A stretch of 64,000 bases of DNA, taken from NCBI GenBank assembly GCA_900323505.1, contig OOIN01000020.1, positions 496,001-560,000 of the forward strand. Reading direction: 5' to 3'. A program made the position numbers and the translations under genes. Source of the DNA: Ustilago trichophora (lineage: Eukaryota; Basidiomycota; Ustilaginomycetes; Ustilaginales; Ustilaginaceae). The notes beneath the pieces were generated by a model. The model did not search any database. It had not been told where the DNA came from and was given only the letters and a program-made list of their open reading frames with translations. This document shows positions 11,011-22,400 of this stretch, one piece after another (the first letter of the stretch is position 1; every line of letters starts with the position of its first letter).

Positions 11011-13421
11011 TGTGAGCACTTTGGTATAGGGAGGAGAGTGAGGAGAGGAGATGTTGGTTAGAGACTCAGAGAAAGTGGAAATGTATTCGAACGATACTCG
11101 CTCTTTATACGATCTGGCTCTGGAAACAGGATCACAAGAGCAACAACAGCTGTACTGTGCTGTGCATCTTGCTTGGCAAACACCGATTCTTTGCTCAAAG
11201 AAGATACCGTAGTGAGCATCTTGGCGTTCGAGCGCCAGACAGAGGAGGGCACGTTCACACACATACGCACATAGCCATGTGAACTTTCACATCTCGGCTC
11301 TATTTGGTTTTGCACCATTCACTCTTCCGGTCTTTGGCGGAGCGGGTTTGAGAGAGGAGCGCGAGTGTGTTTCAGGAACGTCTACTTTGTCCACTCGGCC
11401 CCTCGTGTGCAGTCTCCACCTAGCCTGAGTTGTCCTCGCTTTCGATGTAGAAGCGCAAGAGGGGCTACAGGAAGGGGATGTCGTGTGCAAACCTGCCGCC
11501 GCCGCAGCAGTCGAAATCTCACGACACTCTTTTGGGGCCAGTGAAGAGCAATTGCAAATTGGGACCCTCTCCTCGATCAAGTTGAGCACGTTCCGTCGTT
11601 GACTCTCCGAAGAGGTGGGCATCGGAAGCCGCAATTCCGTCCGTTGCTTCCCACCGATGCCGCCGTTTGGGAAGGAGGGGTCTGTTGGGCGGAGTTCTTC
11701 TGGCCATTCCTTCAAGTCGAGAAGAAAGCAACTTGTGCCAAGTCTAGGCGAGAGGGGGGGAGAGAGAGAGAGGCAAGTCAAACTGTGCGAGCGGTCTTGG
11801 CATTCATCAAGGCGGGGTAAACGGAGAGGGAAAAAAATGCCAAGAAATGCAACAAGCTGTCGAAAAAGGGCCCACGTTCCCATATCCTGCAGAAGCGAGC
11901 AGGCCATTCAGTCGAGCTAAGAAAAGCTTCCTTCTCACAAGAGCCGCGCCAAGAAGCGCTGCTTGTGAGTACTGTACTCTTGGATCTTCGCGAGAAATAC
12001 GATAGGCAAACTTGTTGTATGCACAACTGGCTCCGTTAGTTAACTTACACCTGGGAAGTGTGTGTGACAACGCTATTCAGCAGCATTTGCGTACTGTACA
12101 ATAGTGTCGTGTGTGCTCTGTTTGCTTGACTCGTTCCTATCTCTGTTGTTGATCACCCTTTCGCCTTCCTATTCCGTAATCGTCTGCATGTAGCAACCAA
12201 TCTCTATTGGATGCCCGCTTCACGTCGAGAGACGAAGGGCGATACCACGTTCTCCTTCAAGCCACGTTCTACTTTTGACCACCCAGCCGCGAAATGGTCA
12301 AGTTTTGGAATCCCTCTTTGGCTACCTGTGCGTTGACGACGCGGCAAAGAGGCCGGAGTTGTCCGAGGCGGGGCCGAAGGAGATGGCAATCGAGGATCGC
12401 GTTCATCATTTGGGCTGTTGCAATCAACCTTTCAAGTGCCGGCTGCGTATATAATTGAATGCGATATCCTGAGAGTGTTAAGTGCCGCTTTACACACAGG
12501 AAGGATATAAAGGAATACGAAAAGAGTTCAAAGTGTTAATAAGTAGGATCTGACACCTAACTGCTATTTCATATCTGACAGATTTTAAAATTGTTCGTGG
12601 CAACAGCTTGCAAACTCTTCAACAGACCCTTCTTTCCAAACCAACAGCCTTGCACGAGTTTGAAGAAATGAGAGACGTGGCTCATGATGGCAGAGATCCA
12701 TCTTCCACTGACGCCTGCAGTATCTCACAAAGGACATGCCCAGCTGTTGATGTGAAAGGGCGGTGGTCTGTTGGTCATCTCAACAGGGCTTTTGAAGAAC
12801 ACATGGGGTGTTGGTCAATTGTCTTCAAACAAGCTGCGATTTTAAAGAACAGAGGCGCGACTCTATCGGTTTTGGTTGGCAGAAAGTGTAAATTCGAGCT
12901 TCTAGAATCGGAACCAACCGAAACCGTCTTCTTTGGATTTTGATGGCTTGGCGCACGGCTCATCCAATCTTTCATGGCTTGTGCAACCCCAACATGTCTT
13001 CATACTTCTTTTTGCACCGTCACTACTGGCACATCTGGAGCAATACCAGTTTCTTTCTAGCAGTACTGTATTGCACACATATCATTGGATCAGAAGTTGC
13101 CGACCAGATGTGAGTGTCTGTACAATATGAAAAGCTGGAAGCGGAGTCGGAATCTGGCATTATCTTACAATGTGCGATTGGCTGAAGCGCTTAAATGGAA
13201 AATGCCAAGCACTGCACCAGAAGTTTGGGTCTCGTTTGATCTAACTATCGAATCAACCAAGCCGTCGAGTTGCCGAAAGATAACGAATCGCAAACAGAGA
13301 CAGAGAAAGATTGAAAATATTAGTGCAATCCTTCAAGGTGGACAACCTTTCATCTTTCTTTCTCGCAATCATCTTCACCCTACTCACACGAGACGGAGAA
13401 GCGGGAGGAAAAAGAAAGAAG
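11011..13421. other. Long intergenic region without a recognisable gene
   Basis: About 2.4 kb between the phosphatase and the NiCoT gene, probably including both promoters. Visible structure is a G/GA run near 11754-11772, TACTGTA palindromes near 11966-11978 (GAGTA-CTG-TACTC) and 12089-12097, and a moderately AT-rich stretch near 12440-12600. Open frames here, such as one on the minus strand across 11287-11907, are low-complexity and show no motif. Confidence 0.55.
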
Positions 13422-14900
13422 ATGATCAAGTCTTGGTGGCAGTGGCGTCCAAGCAAAAGACCGACTCTACTCTTGCGATGCATCTTGCTGATCGTTGCCG
13501 AGGTGACCATCAATGCCCTCTTGTGGATCGTAGCCGCCATCGTATTTCGCCATCGCACTAGATTCTTGACTTTATCTCTGCTCGCCTGGACACTTGGGCT
13601 ACGACATGCACTCGATGCAGATCATATTTCAGTCATTGACAATGCCACTCGACGAATTGTCTCGCTCAACTATCGTGACTCAACAGCGATAACCAGGCCA
13701 AGAAGACCAGTGACCTGTGGATTGTGGTTCTCGTTGGGCCATTCAACCATCGTGATTGCCGTCATCTGTGCCATCGCCATCAGTCTGGGCATCGTAGATA
13801 GGCTCGGTAAAATCAGCTCGGTGGGTGGAGTCGTGGGAGCTGCGGTTTCCGGTTCGACTCTTTTCCTCTTTGCTATCGTCAATTCGATCTTGCTTGGTCA
13901 AAGTGTAAGGGCTGCTCGCAACCAACATAAGCAGCCGCTCTCGACTCAAATCCCACCTCTGGAGCATGACATTGCCGAAAAAGCTGGCAGTCCGAACGAA
14001 GAAAAGCCAGACAAGCAAGCCACCAGCAATCAAGACATCAAGCAGGACCACCGTTTCCGAGGAATATTTACCCGTCTCGCCTACCCTCTCTTTCGTCTCG
14101 TCGATCGTCCTTACAAGCTATATCCCATTGGAATTCTGTTTGGCCTTGGTTTCGATACGGCATCTTCCATCGCTCTGCTCGGAATTGCAGGGGCGACAAA
14201 TACCCAGGTTCAAGATACATCGCTCGAATCGGATCAGGCCATCTTGCCAGGAGATGCGGCCAATCGTTCAGATGCTTCGATCGTCTTGCTCGCCCTCCTC
14301 TTCACCGCGGGAATGACCTTGGTCGATAGCTTGGACTCGGTGCTCATGATCAATGCCTATGCGCCTGGAGAGCTGCTCGCACCCGCGATGCCAAACGAAG
14401 GTGCCACAAGCGCAGGCAAGTTTGCCTGGCTCAAGAGGTTGCGCTTTTTGGAGTCCACCACTTCCTCTCAGTTGAAAAATTCCGCTCAAGAGCTACCATC
14501 CTCAGAAAAGCAACAACAGTACGACGTCACAGCGCACCCAAACCAAGACCAATCCTTCGAGCCAATCGACTCTACCACCTCGGACACTGGCACATCCTCC
14601 ACCCTCTCCCACCTTCTCACCCTCCTATCTATCCTTTTGGCCTTTGCCATCTCTATCATCACCTTGATGGGTCTCATCGGCGAAAAGTGCCAACGCTGCG
14701 TTCGAGCCGCAACCAAGCAAGATGAGACAGGAGATGGCGGATTGGAAGGAAGATGGTGGTTGTTTTGGCAAGAGGCAAACGATGCTTCTGGTATCATTGG
14801 CGCTTGTATCGTCGGTGGATTCGTCGTCATTTTGATTGTCTGGTATTCGGGCAAGGCTTTTCTGCGACGCTATCGAATTCAGAAAGCCGGTGAAGCTTGA
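13422..14900 (+). CDS. NiCoT-family nickel/cobalt transporter
   Basis: A 492-residue high-affinity Ni2+/Co2+ permease of the plasma membrane, like fission yeast Nic1, which supplies nickel to urease. The signature HALDADHI (HX4DH) lies in the second helix near residue 62. LGHSTIVI, LGFDTASSIALL and GMTLVDSLDSVLM follow in the expected order. About eight hydrophobic segments are split by a hydrophilic loop (about 165-215) and a second acidic, Ser/Thr-rich loop before the last helices. The frame extends upstream only to a TTG, so the first ATG at 13422 is used. No urease gene is in the window to support a local pathway. Confidence 0.92.
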   Translation: MIKSWWQWRPSKRPTLLLRCILLIVAEVTINALLWIVAAIVFRHRTRFLTLSLLAWTLGLRHALDADHISVIDNATRRIVSLNYRDSTAITRPRRPVTCGLWFSLGHSTIVIAVICAIAISLGIVDRLGKISSVGGVVGAAVSGSTLFLFAIVNSILLGQSVRAARNQHKQPLSTQIPPLEHDIAEKAGSPNEEKPDKQATSNQDIKQDHRFRGIFTRLAYPLFRLVDRPYKLYPIGILFGLGFDTASSIALLGIAGATNTQVQDTSLESDQAILPGDAANRSDASIVLLALLFTAGMTLVDSLDSVLMINAYAPGELLAPAMPNEGATSAGKFAWLKRLRFLESTTSSQLKNSAQELPSSEKQQQYDVTAHPNQDQSFEPIDSTTSDTGTSSTLSHLLTLLSILLAFAISIITLMGLIGEKCQRCVRAATKQDETGDGGLEGRWWLFWQEANDASGIIGACIVGGFVVILIVWYSGKAFLRRYRIQKAGEA

Positions 14901-16577
14901 TATGACGAGGATGATGGCCAACGTGGTGCAGTGTGTATGTATGTAATCCGATAATTTGCAATGGAATGAAGGCTCTTTACGTGTTGAGCGAAGAACAAGA
15001 TGCGTAAAGTGATGGATCTGAGTATCGTCTTCATCGTTGCGATTCCGCCTTTTGCAGGAAGATAAGAGTGAATCTGTTCTGGTCTTTCCTCAACAAAACT
15101 ACCGCGATGCGCTGTCGCCAGGGCTCTTACGACAATCAAAGCCACTCGACAATGTCATCAATTGAGTCAAATGCCACTCAAAGCGAACAGCTCGCTTACA
15201 TAACTCAACCTTCCAAATCGGATCACAATGTGTTGCTGTAAAAGATCTTGGTGACGGCATGTAGGAAATACTGCGAGACTTGCATGGTACTGAGGGATCG
15301 ACCGTCAAATCTACGCTGTTAGTTGTACCTCGACAAAGCCAACGAAAGAATGCATAGCCTTCGTGCATCAAAAATGGCAAGACACTGCTTTTGCTTTACT
15401 GGCAACTAATTCAAGTAATCTCATTGGGTCGAACCGATGAAGAGTTCTGTGCCCTCCTTAGAGATTGAATATCGGGTGAGCCCAGGTAATCGATTAAGAC
15501 TTGAAACGTGGTATCGCGAGCAGCTACTCATCTTGTAAGAAGCTGGCACTGACAGCGCGAATCATGCTGATCAATATCTCAATCGTAGACAGCATGGCGA
15601 CACACGATAGAATGGACAATAAAGATGAACAGGTATTGATTTCTTGAGAGGAGGAAAAAGGCAGCAGTTGCTGGGGAAAGTAAAGACGAAGCGATATTGT
15701 TTGTTGATTTTTGAAGGCAAGCTATTGCGGAAAAGATGCTACTCAAGTACCTTTGACAAGGTTGCTTTGAATGTGGAACCAGCTGAAGACATCTGGTAGG
15801 GTTGTGGTTCAACCGTTCAACCGAGACAATCAGTTGTCCATTTTGATGAGCTGTACTGCATCGGTTCACGTTTGTGTGACCGGCAGGGCCAGTGCGTTTG
15901 GTGGTGGCAGCGACCAACAAAAGTGTTTCGTGCTTGTGCAATAGAGTCATGTGCCGGGTCAGTTGATGCGTCTTCGAATTTCACTAGGACCCACGTCTTC
16001 CAGGCAACTCCCGCCATGGTCTGAAGCCGAGATCAACTCTGTTCAAGAGCAGTTCATATATGGTGGCGCTATTCTTTAGAGCAGGTAACAGCGGCAGGGC
16101 CTCGAAGGAACATGCCATTGAAGTCTGTTCAAATTCACCCTCTTAAAGCCAAAGCCGAAGGACAAGGGTTGGACTGGGGTAAGCATTGTCGACGCGGAAG
16201 ATGAGCCACACGACCATCATTGCACCACAGTCGGTGCCACACACATCCGATACCTGTTCATACAGGGATAGTTGTTACTCTGTTTGCTTGAGTAAAGCTA
16301 TGGCCCCCTTTCACAGACGTTCTTGTACTTTGCAAAGCATAACAATGACTATAAGGCATCCCACCTTTTGTGCGCCCACCAAGTGTGTAAGAAAAGTTCA
16401 ATGATATTTGCCATGTCGGTCTTTCGACACTGCCAACTTAAGAAAAAGCTGAGATTTTTCTTTGAAAGCGAGCTCTGAGAAAAGATTGAGCAACGAGTCC
16501 TTCTGTGGTGGCTTGACGTACCATTCTCACACCACCACCATCTTCACTGCGAACCCATAAATCATTTACCACCGAGC
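14901..16577. other. Intergenic region without a recognisable gene
   Basis: About 1.7 kb with scattered short open frames of no recognisable family on both strands. No tRNA-like cloverleaf, repeat array or conserved protein was found. Confidence 0.5.
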
Positions 16578-17051
16578 ATGTTGCCCACGTCCTTCATAGC
16601 CACCATCACCACCTCTGCGATTAGCATCCTCCTTTTCAACATCGCAACCGCGCACAAAGCACATCAATCCACAGTGGGAGACTTGGTCGAGTGTCTCGGC
16701 AACAAAACCCGTTTTCGTATCGCCCAAGACGGTCCTGGACTTTTCATCACTTCGCCTCCTTACAATTCCCCCTCGCACACTGTGGAAGATTATCACGATG
16801 ATGCGGTTTCAAATTGTATCATAGCTCTCAGGATGCCAGGGGTGGTGCAAGAGGTTGTACCGCTAGAAAAGTTGTATCCGATCGTATCGACGCGAGAGGA
16901 AGATATGGAGGCGGTAGAGGTGCCAGATGATTTTGTGCCTAAATCAAAGACTGATTACAATTGGGATCATTATGAAGAAGACAAGGCGACAGAGGTTGAT
17001 CCAAGGGGTGAGAGGGGCGGTCTGAAGGATGCTACGCAGCTTTTTTGCTAA
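16578..17051 (+). CDS. Small secreted protein, candidate effector
   Basis: A 157-residue protein with a convincing signal peptide: hydrophobic core from about residue 7 to 25 ending ATA-HKA. The mature part is about 130 residues, acidic towards the C-terminus, with three cysteines and an NKT sequon, and it ends LFC. It matches no family I know. In a smut fungus small secreted orphans are often expressed in the host, so effector is a reasonable but unproven idea. The gene faces the convergent monooxygenase, with about 115 bases between the stops. No intron needed. Composition is like that of its neighbours. Confidence 0.6.
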   Translation: MLPTSFIATITTSAISILLFNIATAHKAHQSTVGDLVECLGNKTRFRIAQDGPGLFITSPPYNSPSHTVEDYHDDAVSNCIIALRMPGVVQEVVPLEKLYPIVSTREEDMEAVEVPDDFVPKSKTDYNWDHYEEDKATEVDPRGERGGLKDATQLFC

Positions 17052-17165
17052 GCACTTCCACCTGCACAGCCAACTCACTTTGCCGTATTAGAGTCAAATG
17101 CATCACATTAGCCAGAACAAATCGAGGAGCAAAAAAAAAAAAAACCAAAAAACCGACACGCTACC

Positions 17166-18659
17166 TTATACAAGAACCAACTGATCCAACGATGCATACT
17201 TTGCATTCCACATATCGACCCAATAGTTGCTTCTCCTCTGCCATGGGCCCTTTGTAGCCACTTTTGGCAGATAACTCTTGGCCCTTGCAATATAAGTGCT
17301 CGACATATCCATAAATTTGGCCTCTTCCAATTCGTCCTTCTTCAGCACCTCTGGCGTGGCAACCTGTTTGCCCGAGTTGGCAAGTCGGCTAAGGAGCCGA
17401 ACGACAAAGTGAGCGGTACAATCGGATCCAAGAGTCCAGGATAAGTTGGTATACCCCATGGTAAAGGCGAAATTGGGAACTCCTTCAATCATGCATCCTC
17501 TCCAGATGTATCTTTCGTTCATCTGGACCGGTTTGTCGTCAACGAACAGATTCACACCGCCACCGAGTTGAAGCTTAAGACCAGTGGCGGTGATGATGAC
17601 ATCGGCGTCGATCTCGTCGCCTGAATCGAGGATGATTTGGTTGTTGCTGTTGATGGTTTGAATGTTTCCCGTTGCAACCGAGGCTTTTCCCTCTCGAATG
17701 GCTTGATAGAAGTCACCATGGGGGGAGAGGCAGACTCTCTGATCCCAAGGGTTGTAGCGGGGTGTAAAGTGTTTTTCAACGGCAACGTTGGGTGGGAGTG
17801 ACTTTTTAGCAGCGGAAATGACGGCATTCTTGATGAAATTGGGGAAAGTCTTGGCAATGTGGAAAACAGCATAGGAGCGAGCAATGTTTCGTTGACGAAT
17901 GAGGAACGATGCCCATGCTTCTGGCAACCATCTATGCAGCGAATTGGCGAGAGAGTCGACCGGATTTGCAGCAACAATGTAAGACGGGGATCGCTGGACC
18001 AAGGTGATATGCTTTGCGATGCCCGCCAAAGATGGGAGGATGGTGATTGCAGTAGCACCCGATCCGATCACAGCGACATTTTTGCCTTTGTAATCGTCTT
18101 CGGTCAGCTTCCAGAATTGCGGATGAGCTACAATTCCCTGATACGAGTCGAGTCCGGGAATATGAGCCTCCAGTGGCTGATCGTAGTCATAGTATCCACA
18201 GCAGTTCCAGTAAAACCTGGCTTTATACACCTTCTCCTCACCCGTCTGCGCATGGACCGTTTGAACGGTCCAGAGCTTTTCGGCGCTGCTCCATCTTGCC
18301 TCGCGCACTTTTGTATGGAAGCGAGTATGCTCAGGGATGCGATACTGATCTGCGACGGTGTTCAGGTACTTTAAAATCTCGGGTCCTGCAGCGATGGCAG
18401 GTCCGCGCCAGGCTTTAAAGGCGTAGCCGAACGTATGCAGATCCGAATCGCTGCGGATGCCGGGGTATTTGAACAGATCCCAGGTACCGCCGAGAGTATG
18501 CCTTGCTTCTAGGATTGTATAAAAGAGGGTTGCAAACGAGTCGATCAAGCGACAGGCTGCGTTGATGCCCGAAATGCCTGCACCAACGATCAGGACATCG
18601 TCAACATGACCTTGCGTTTCCTTCTCTTGAAAGAGGTTGGCGTCGGGGATGGATCCCAT
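17166..18659 (-). CDS. EthA-like FAD-dependent monooxygenase (Baeyer-Villiger type)
   Basis: A 497-residue flavin monooxygenase with two dinucleotide-binding folds. The first has GAGISG (about 26-31) for FAD, then GGTWDLFKYPGIRSDSD, typical of EthA-like Baeyer-Villiger enzymes. The second has GSGATA for NADPH. Between them YQGIVAHPQFW corresponds to the FxGxxxHxxxW fingerprint, with Tyr for Phe. ATG at 18659 is chosen because the upstream 105 residues of open frame show no family similarity. Such enzymes oxidise ketones or thioether/thioamide substrates with O2 and NADPH; the substrate here is unknown. No secondary-metabolite genes are adjacent, so it looks free-standing. No membrane anchor seen. 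Confidence 0.88.
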   Translation of the reverse strand: MGSIPDANLFQEKETQGHVDDVLIVGAGISGINAACRLIDSFATLFYTILEARHTLGGTWDLFKYPGIRSDSDLHTFGYAFKAWRGPAIAAGPEILKYLNTVADQYRIPEHTRFHTKVREARWSSAEKLWTVQTVHAQTGEEKVYKARFYWNCCGYYDYDQPLEAHIPGLDSYQGIVAHPQFWKLTEDDYKGKNVAVIGSGATAITILPSLAGIAKHITLVQRSPSYIVAANPVDSLANSLHRWLPEAWASFLIRQRNIARSYAVFHIAKTFPNFIKNAVISAAKKSLPPNVAVEKHFTPRYNPWDQRVCLSPHGDFYQAIREGKASVATGNIQTINSNNQIILDSGDEIDADVIITATGLKLQLGGGVNLFVDDKPVQMNERYIWRGCMIEGVPNFAFTMGYTNLSWTLGSDCTAHFVVRLLSRLANSGKQVATPEVLKKDELEEAKFMDMSSTYIARAKSYLPKVATKGPWQRRSNYWVDMWNAKYASLDQLVLV

Positions 18660-19485
18660 CTTGAGGAGGCAGTCGAACGACGATACAATAGAGTCGGGTG
18701 TTGATGCGTCGAGAGGTATATGCTTAAACCTTGGTGTCGTAGTGTGGAAGCCAAGTCGAGATGTGATGGGGAGACGACATCTTGGGATGGGACGACAATT
18801 CGGTCGCGTCTTTATACCTTTGCTGGGGGGAGCTTCCTTGTGGCTTGGCCGGCAGGCAAATGCCGCTGCATTCTCACTGGGATCAATGTAGATATGGCTG
18901 TGTCGAAGGGTGAGGAGAAGCACAAGGTCGGCATGAAATGGAAGTTTGTAAGGCCGACCTGGCGTGAGAGGCACACGTCAACCAGCCAGATCTTGGTCAC
19001 CACCGGTTCCCGCCAACAGGGTCCAAATGTGGAGTCCCAAAGTCGCCACCGGGACCGCCAACCACCGCCAGAGAGGTCACGAGGCATTTATCCGCCTGCG
19101 TCAAAGTATGGCACAACAAAATCACTGCGGATTATTTCGACCTACTTCATTGCTGAAAGGTTCTTTCGGCACATGAAACATTTCAGATCTGATAAATCGA
19201 AGATGATGATCACGGGGATGATGATGATGCACTCGTGTGAGGATTAAGGGGCAAGGCATCGTGGTGGTAACGCCCTGCTTGTTGAGTCCGAATTCCTAGA
19301 TTGTTGTTTTCCTTGCGAAGAATGGCAAAAAAAAACGCCGATTTCCGAAATGACGACAACAATTTTGGGGCAAAGACCCACAACAAAGACTTGGACCTCT
19401 TGATGCATGGCTTCACCTTGCTTCCTCTACAACGGCTCATACCATAGATAGCACCTTTAAGCGATAGGAAACAGGCGTCTCAAAC
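18660..19485. promoter_or_regulatory. Divergent promoter region of the monooxygenase and the RNA helicase
   Basis: About 826 bases between divergent starts. No repeat or motif could be assigned, and the open frames look like noise. Confidence 0.45.
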
Positions 19486-22400
19486 ATGGCGCCGAGGAAG
19501 AAGAATCCCGCCATCAAGTCGAGTGGCACCACTTCGTCCAAAGCCTCGCCTCTTCCAGATTGGGTTAAAGGTGGAGGTCCCAAACCGCCTCCCTCTTACA
19601 CCAAGGCTGCCAAACAGCAGCAGTCCAAAGATGCTTCTCCCGCCAAAGATGGAGCAGCATCAGCAGCAGCAGCAGGGGCCGGAACCTCTGCATCGACAGC
19701 TGGTCAAGGGCAGAGAGAGATGCTCTTCCCTCCCGGTAGCAAGACGCCGCTCAACATGCTCTACGAACGAATCAACAAGCTGCCAGGTTGGGAGAAACCC
19801 ATCGTCGAGCCACGCAGGCACAAAGAGGGATACAGCTGTGCCATCACATTGAAAAAAATCAACAAGAAGGATGCCTCCAATCCGTTTACTGTCGTCTTTG
19901 AGCCCAAGGAACCAGGACTGCGACTCGAATGCCAGTCGAGCTTGGAAGCCAAGCACTGGGGCGCAACTTATGCTCTCTTCCGCATCTTCAACCATCTCTC
20001 TCTCAACCTTGCCCTCCCCCCAGGTCCACGGGAGTACTGGGTCAAGATGGAGGCGTACAAGAAGACCGCACCGAGCCATCAGGACTGGATGTGGGAGTCA
20101 GATCCCTTCGAGGCTGCAGCCAAGAGGGAGGCAGAAAAGGCCAAAAAGGAGCAAGAAAAGCAAGCAGCTGCCGACGCCGCCAGCAGAGGCGAAGTCGGTC
20201 TCGTCAATGGAAAGTTCAATGGCGCAGGTAAGCCGCTGAGCAAAGCGTGGCAGGAAGCAAAGGAGGTCCGATTGGCCAGCAAGTTGCGGGAAAAGATCGA
20301 AGCAACCATTCGCAAAGCCATGAGCATCTTGCCTGCCGCCAGCACCGTGCCTTTGGACCTTATTGAAGAGGATCAAGATCCAAATACTGCAGACGCTTCC
20401 GAGCCCAAGATCGATGCAGCTGGGCTGGAAAAGGAGCTGACCTCGTATGGCTTCCGACGTGGACATGCCCGCAGTGCCATCTCTTGGCTCACCTCGGCAC
20501 GTACTGCACTCTCAAATCCAAGTTCGTCCACTGCGGCCGCCGCAGCTTCGCTCGTCGATCCAATGCTGGCATCTGCTGCCAATCTCGCCGATCGCGAGGC
20601 CGCACTCGAGTATTTGATGCTCTACACTCCAGAGGAAGATCTTCCCACGAGGTTTAAACCGAGCACGTCTTCGGAAAACTTTGTCACAGCGTCCAAAGCC
20701 GGTGCAGGTGGAGATGCGCTTGCGATCGGCTGGGCAGTGGATAAACTGGCCAAGCAAGCAGGTTTCCCCAGGCATGCCGTTCAGAGCGTGTTCAAGCGCA
20801 TTGCTACGGCTGAACGTGTACAGGGAGTCGAGCTGCCGAGGACGGTCAAGGAAGGTCTGGCGTTAGAAATGCTCCTTCGACAGATGGTCGGATGGGATTC
20901 CGTCGAACAGGTGGAAGAAGCTTGGACGTCGGATGCGCTGCTGGATGCCACCCTCTCTTTCTCAAACACAGTCGACGATGCCGAAAAGGAGGACATCGAG
21001 ACAAAGCGTGCCGACGAACGCATGGCGGTCGAAGCCGTTTTGGGCGACGATCGAACAACCATCCCCTCCGAACACGAGCGATTGAGTTCCCAAGATTACG
21101 ACATTACCATTGCCGGGCCCGGTACACCAGCAGGAGGTAAAGACGATATCCGACTGCGCATCTCGTCTCATCCCCATGCCCTCTATCCCTTGGCGCGCGA
21201 GAAGGCGGAGACGTTTGCGCTGCCTGCATTCTACATTGTCTCGAAAACGCTGCCGTCTTACCTAAAACTCGCCCTCACTCAGCATCTGCTTCGTGCTTTC
21301 CAAGGCGACAACAGACGGGCTGACTGGTTCGATGCAGTCGAGGCGGGTGACGGCGGTGTGCTGCTTGGATTGGTCGAGGAGTTGGAAAGCACCTGGTCAA
21401 AGATCGTCGATGACCCACCTCTCCTCAACAGCGTAATGCGCTTCCTGATTGCCACAGAGCACAATGATACGAGCGTCGAAGCTACACCAGAGACGTCACG
21501 CGCTGCCACCCCCACCGGTCACGCCAAGACAAGCAACAAGCGAAGAGGTGGCGGAGGCAAAGCGCTCAGGCGCGACCCCCAGATCGACTCTCTGCTGCAG
21601 AGACAACAGAAGCAACTGCACACGTCGGCAAGTTACTCCAAGATGGACACCATTCGAAAGTCGTTGCCTGCCTCCTCGGCTGCAAGTCAGATTCTGGAGC
21701 TGATTCGAACGAATCGTGTCGTCATCATTGCCGGTGAGACGGGTTGTGGTAAGACGACCCAAGTGCCGCAATTTATCCTGGACGAAGCGATCGAAGCGGG
21801 CATAGGTAGCGAGTGCAATATTGTAGTCACGCAGCCTAGGCGTGTCAGTGCCATCGGTGTCGCATCGCGTGTCGCCGTTGAACGAGGCGAGGACTTAGAC
21901 GGCAAGAAGAAGCCAGTCGCTTCCGGTAGCTTGGTGGGTTATGCAATTCGTGGCGAGCGCCGAGCTTCGAGAGAGTGTAGGCTCCTCTTCACCACGACCG
22001 GTGTACTTCTGCGCAGATTGGGTGCTGGAGGCGACACGGATCTCAAGGGCATCTCCCATGTCGTTGTCGACGAAGTGCACGAGCGAAATGTCGACTCGGA
22101 CTTCCTGCTGCTTGAACTGCGCGAGCTGCTCAAGCGAAACACCAAGATCAAGGTGGTACTGATGAGTGCCACAATCAACCAAGAGACGTTTGCAAGCTAT
22201 TTCGGCAAAGCGCCATGCATCTCTATCCCAGGCCGCACCTTCCCCGTCGAGGACTATTACCTGGAGGACATTGTACGCGAAAGCGGCTTCCGACCCTCTG
22301 GCAACGAGTTCCGCTTCGGCTCACGAGGTGGCAAGCAGGTCGAAGAGGAGATGGGCCAGCTGCGTACGCATTTGCAAGCGCAGAATGTGGACGAAGAGAC

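Noticed and set aside
9253..11061. Plus-strand 602-codon frame opposite the alkaline phosphatase
   Set aside because: Antisense shadow of a strongly coding gene; no motif or signal.
11287..11907. Minus-strand frame of 206 codons in the long gap
   Set aside because: Low-complexity Ser/Pro/Arg composition, no motif, overlaps a GA repeat.
16120..16150. GTTCAAATTC box resembling a tRNA T-loop
   Set aside because: No matching acceptor, D or anticodon stems could be drawn around it.
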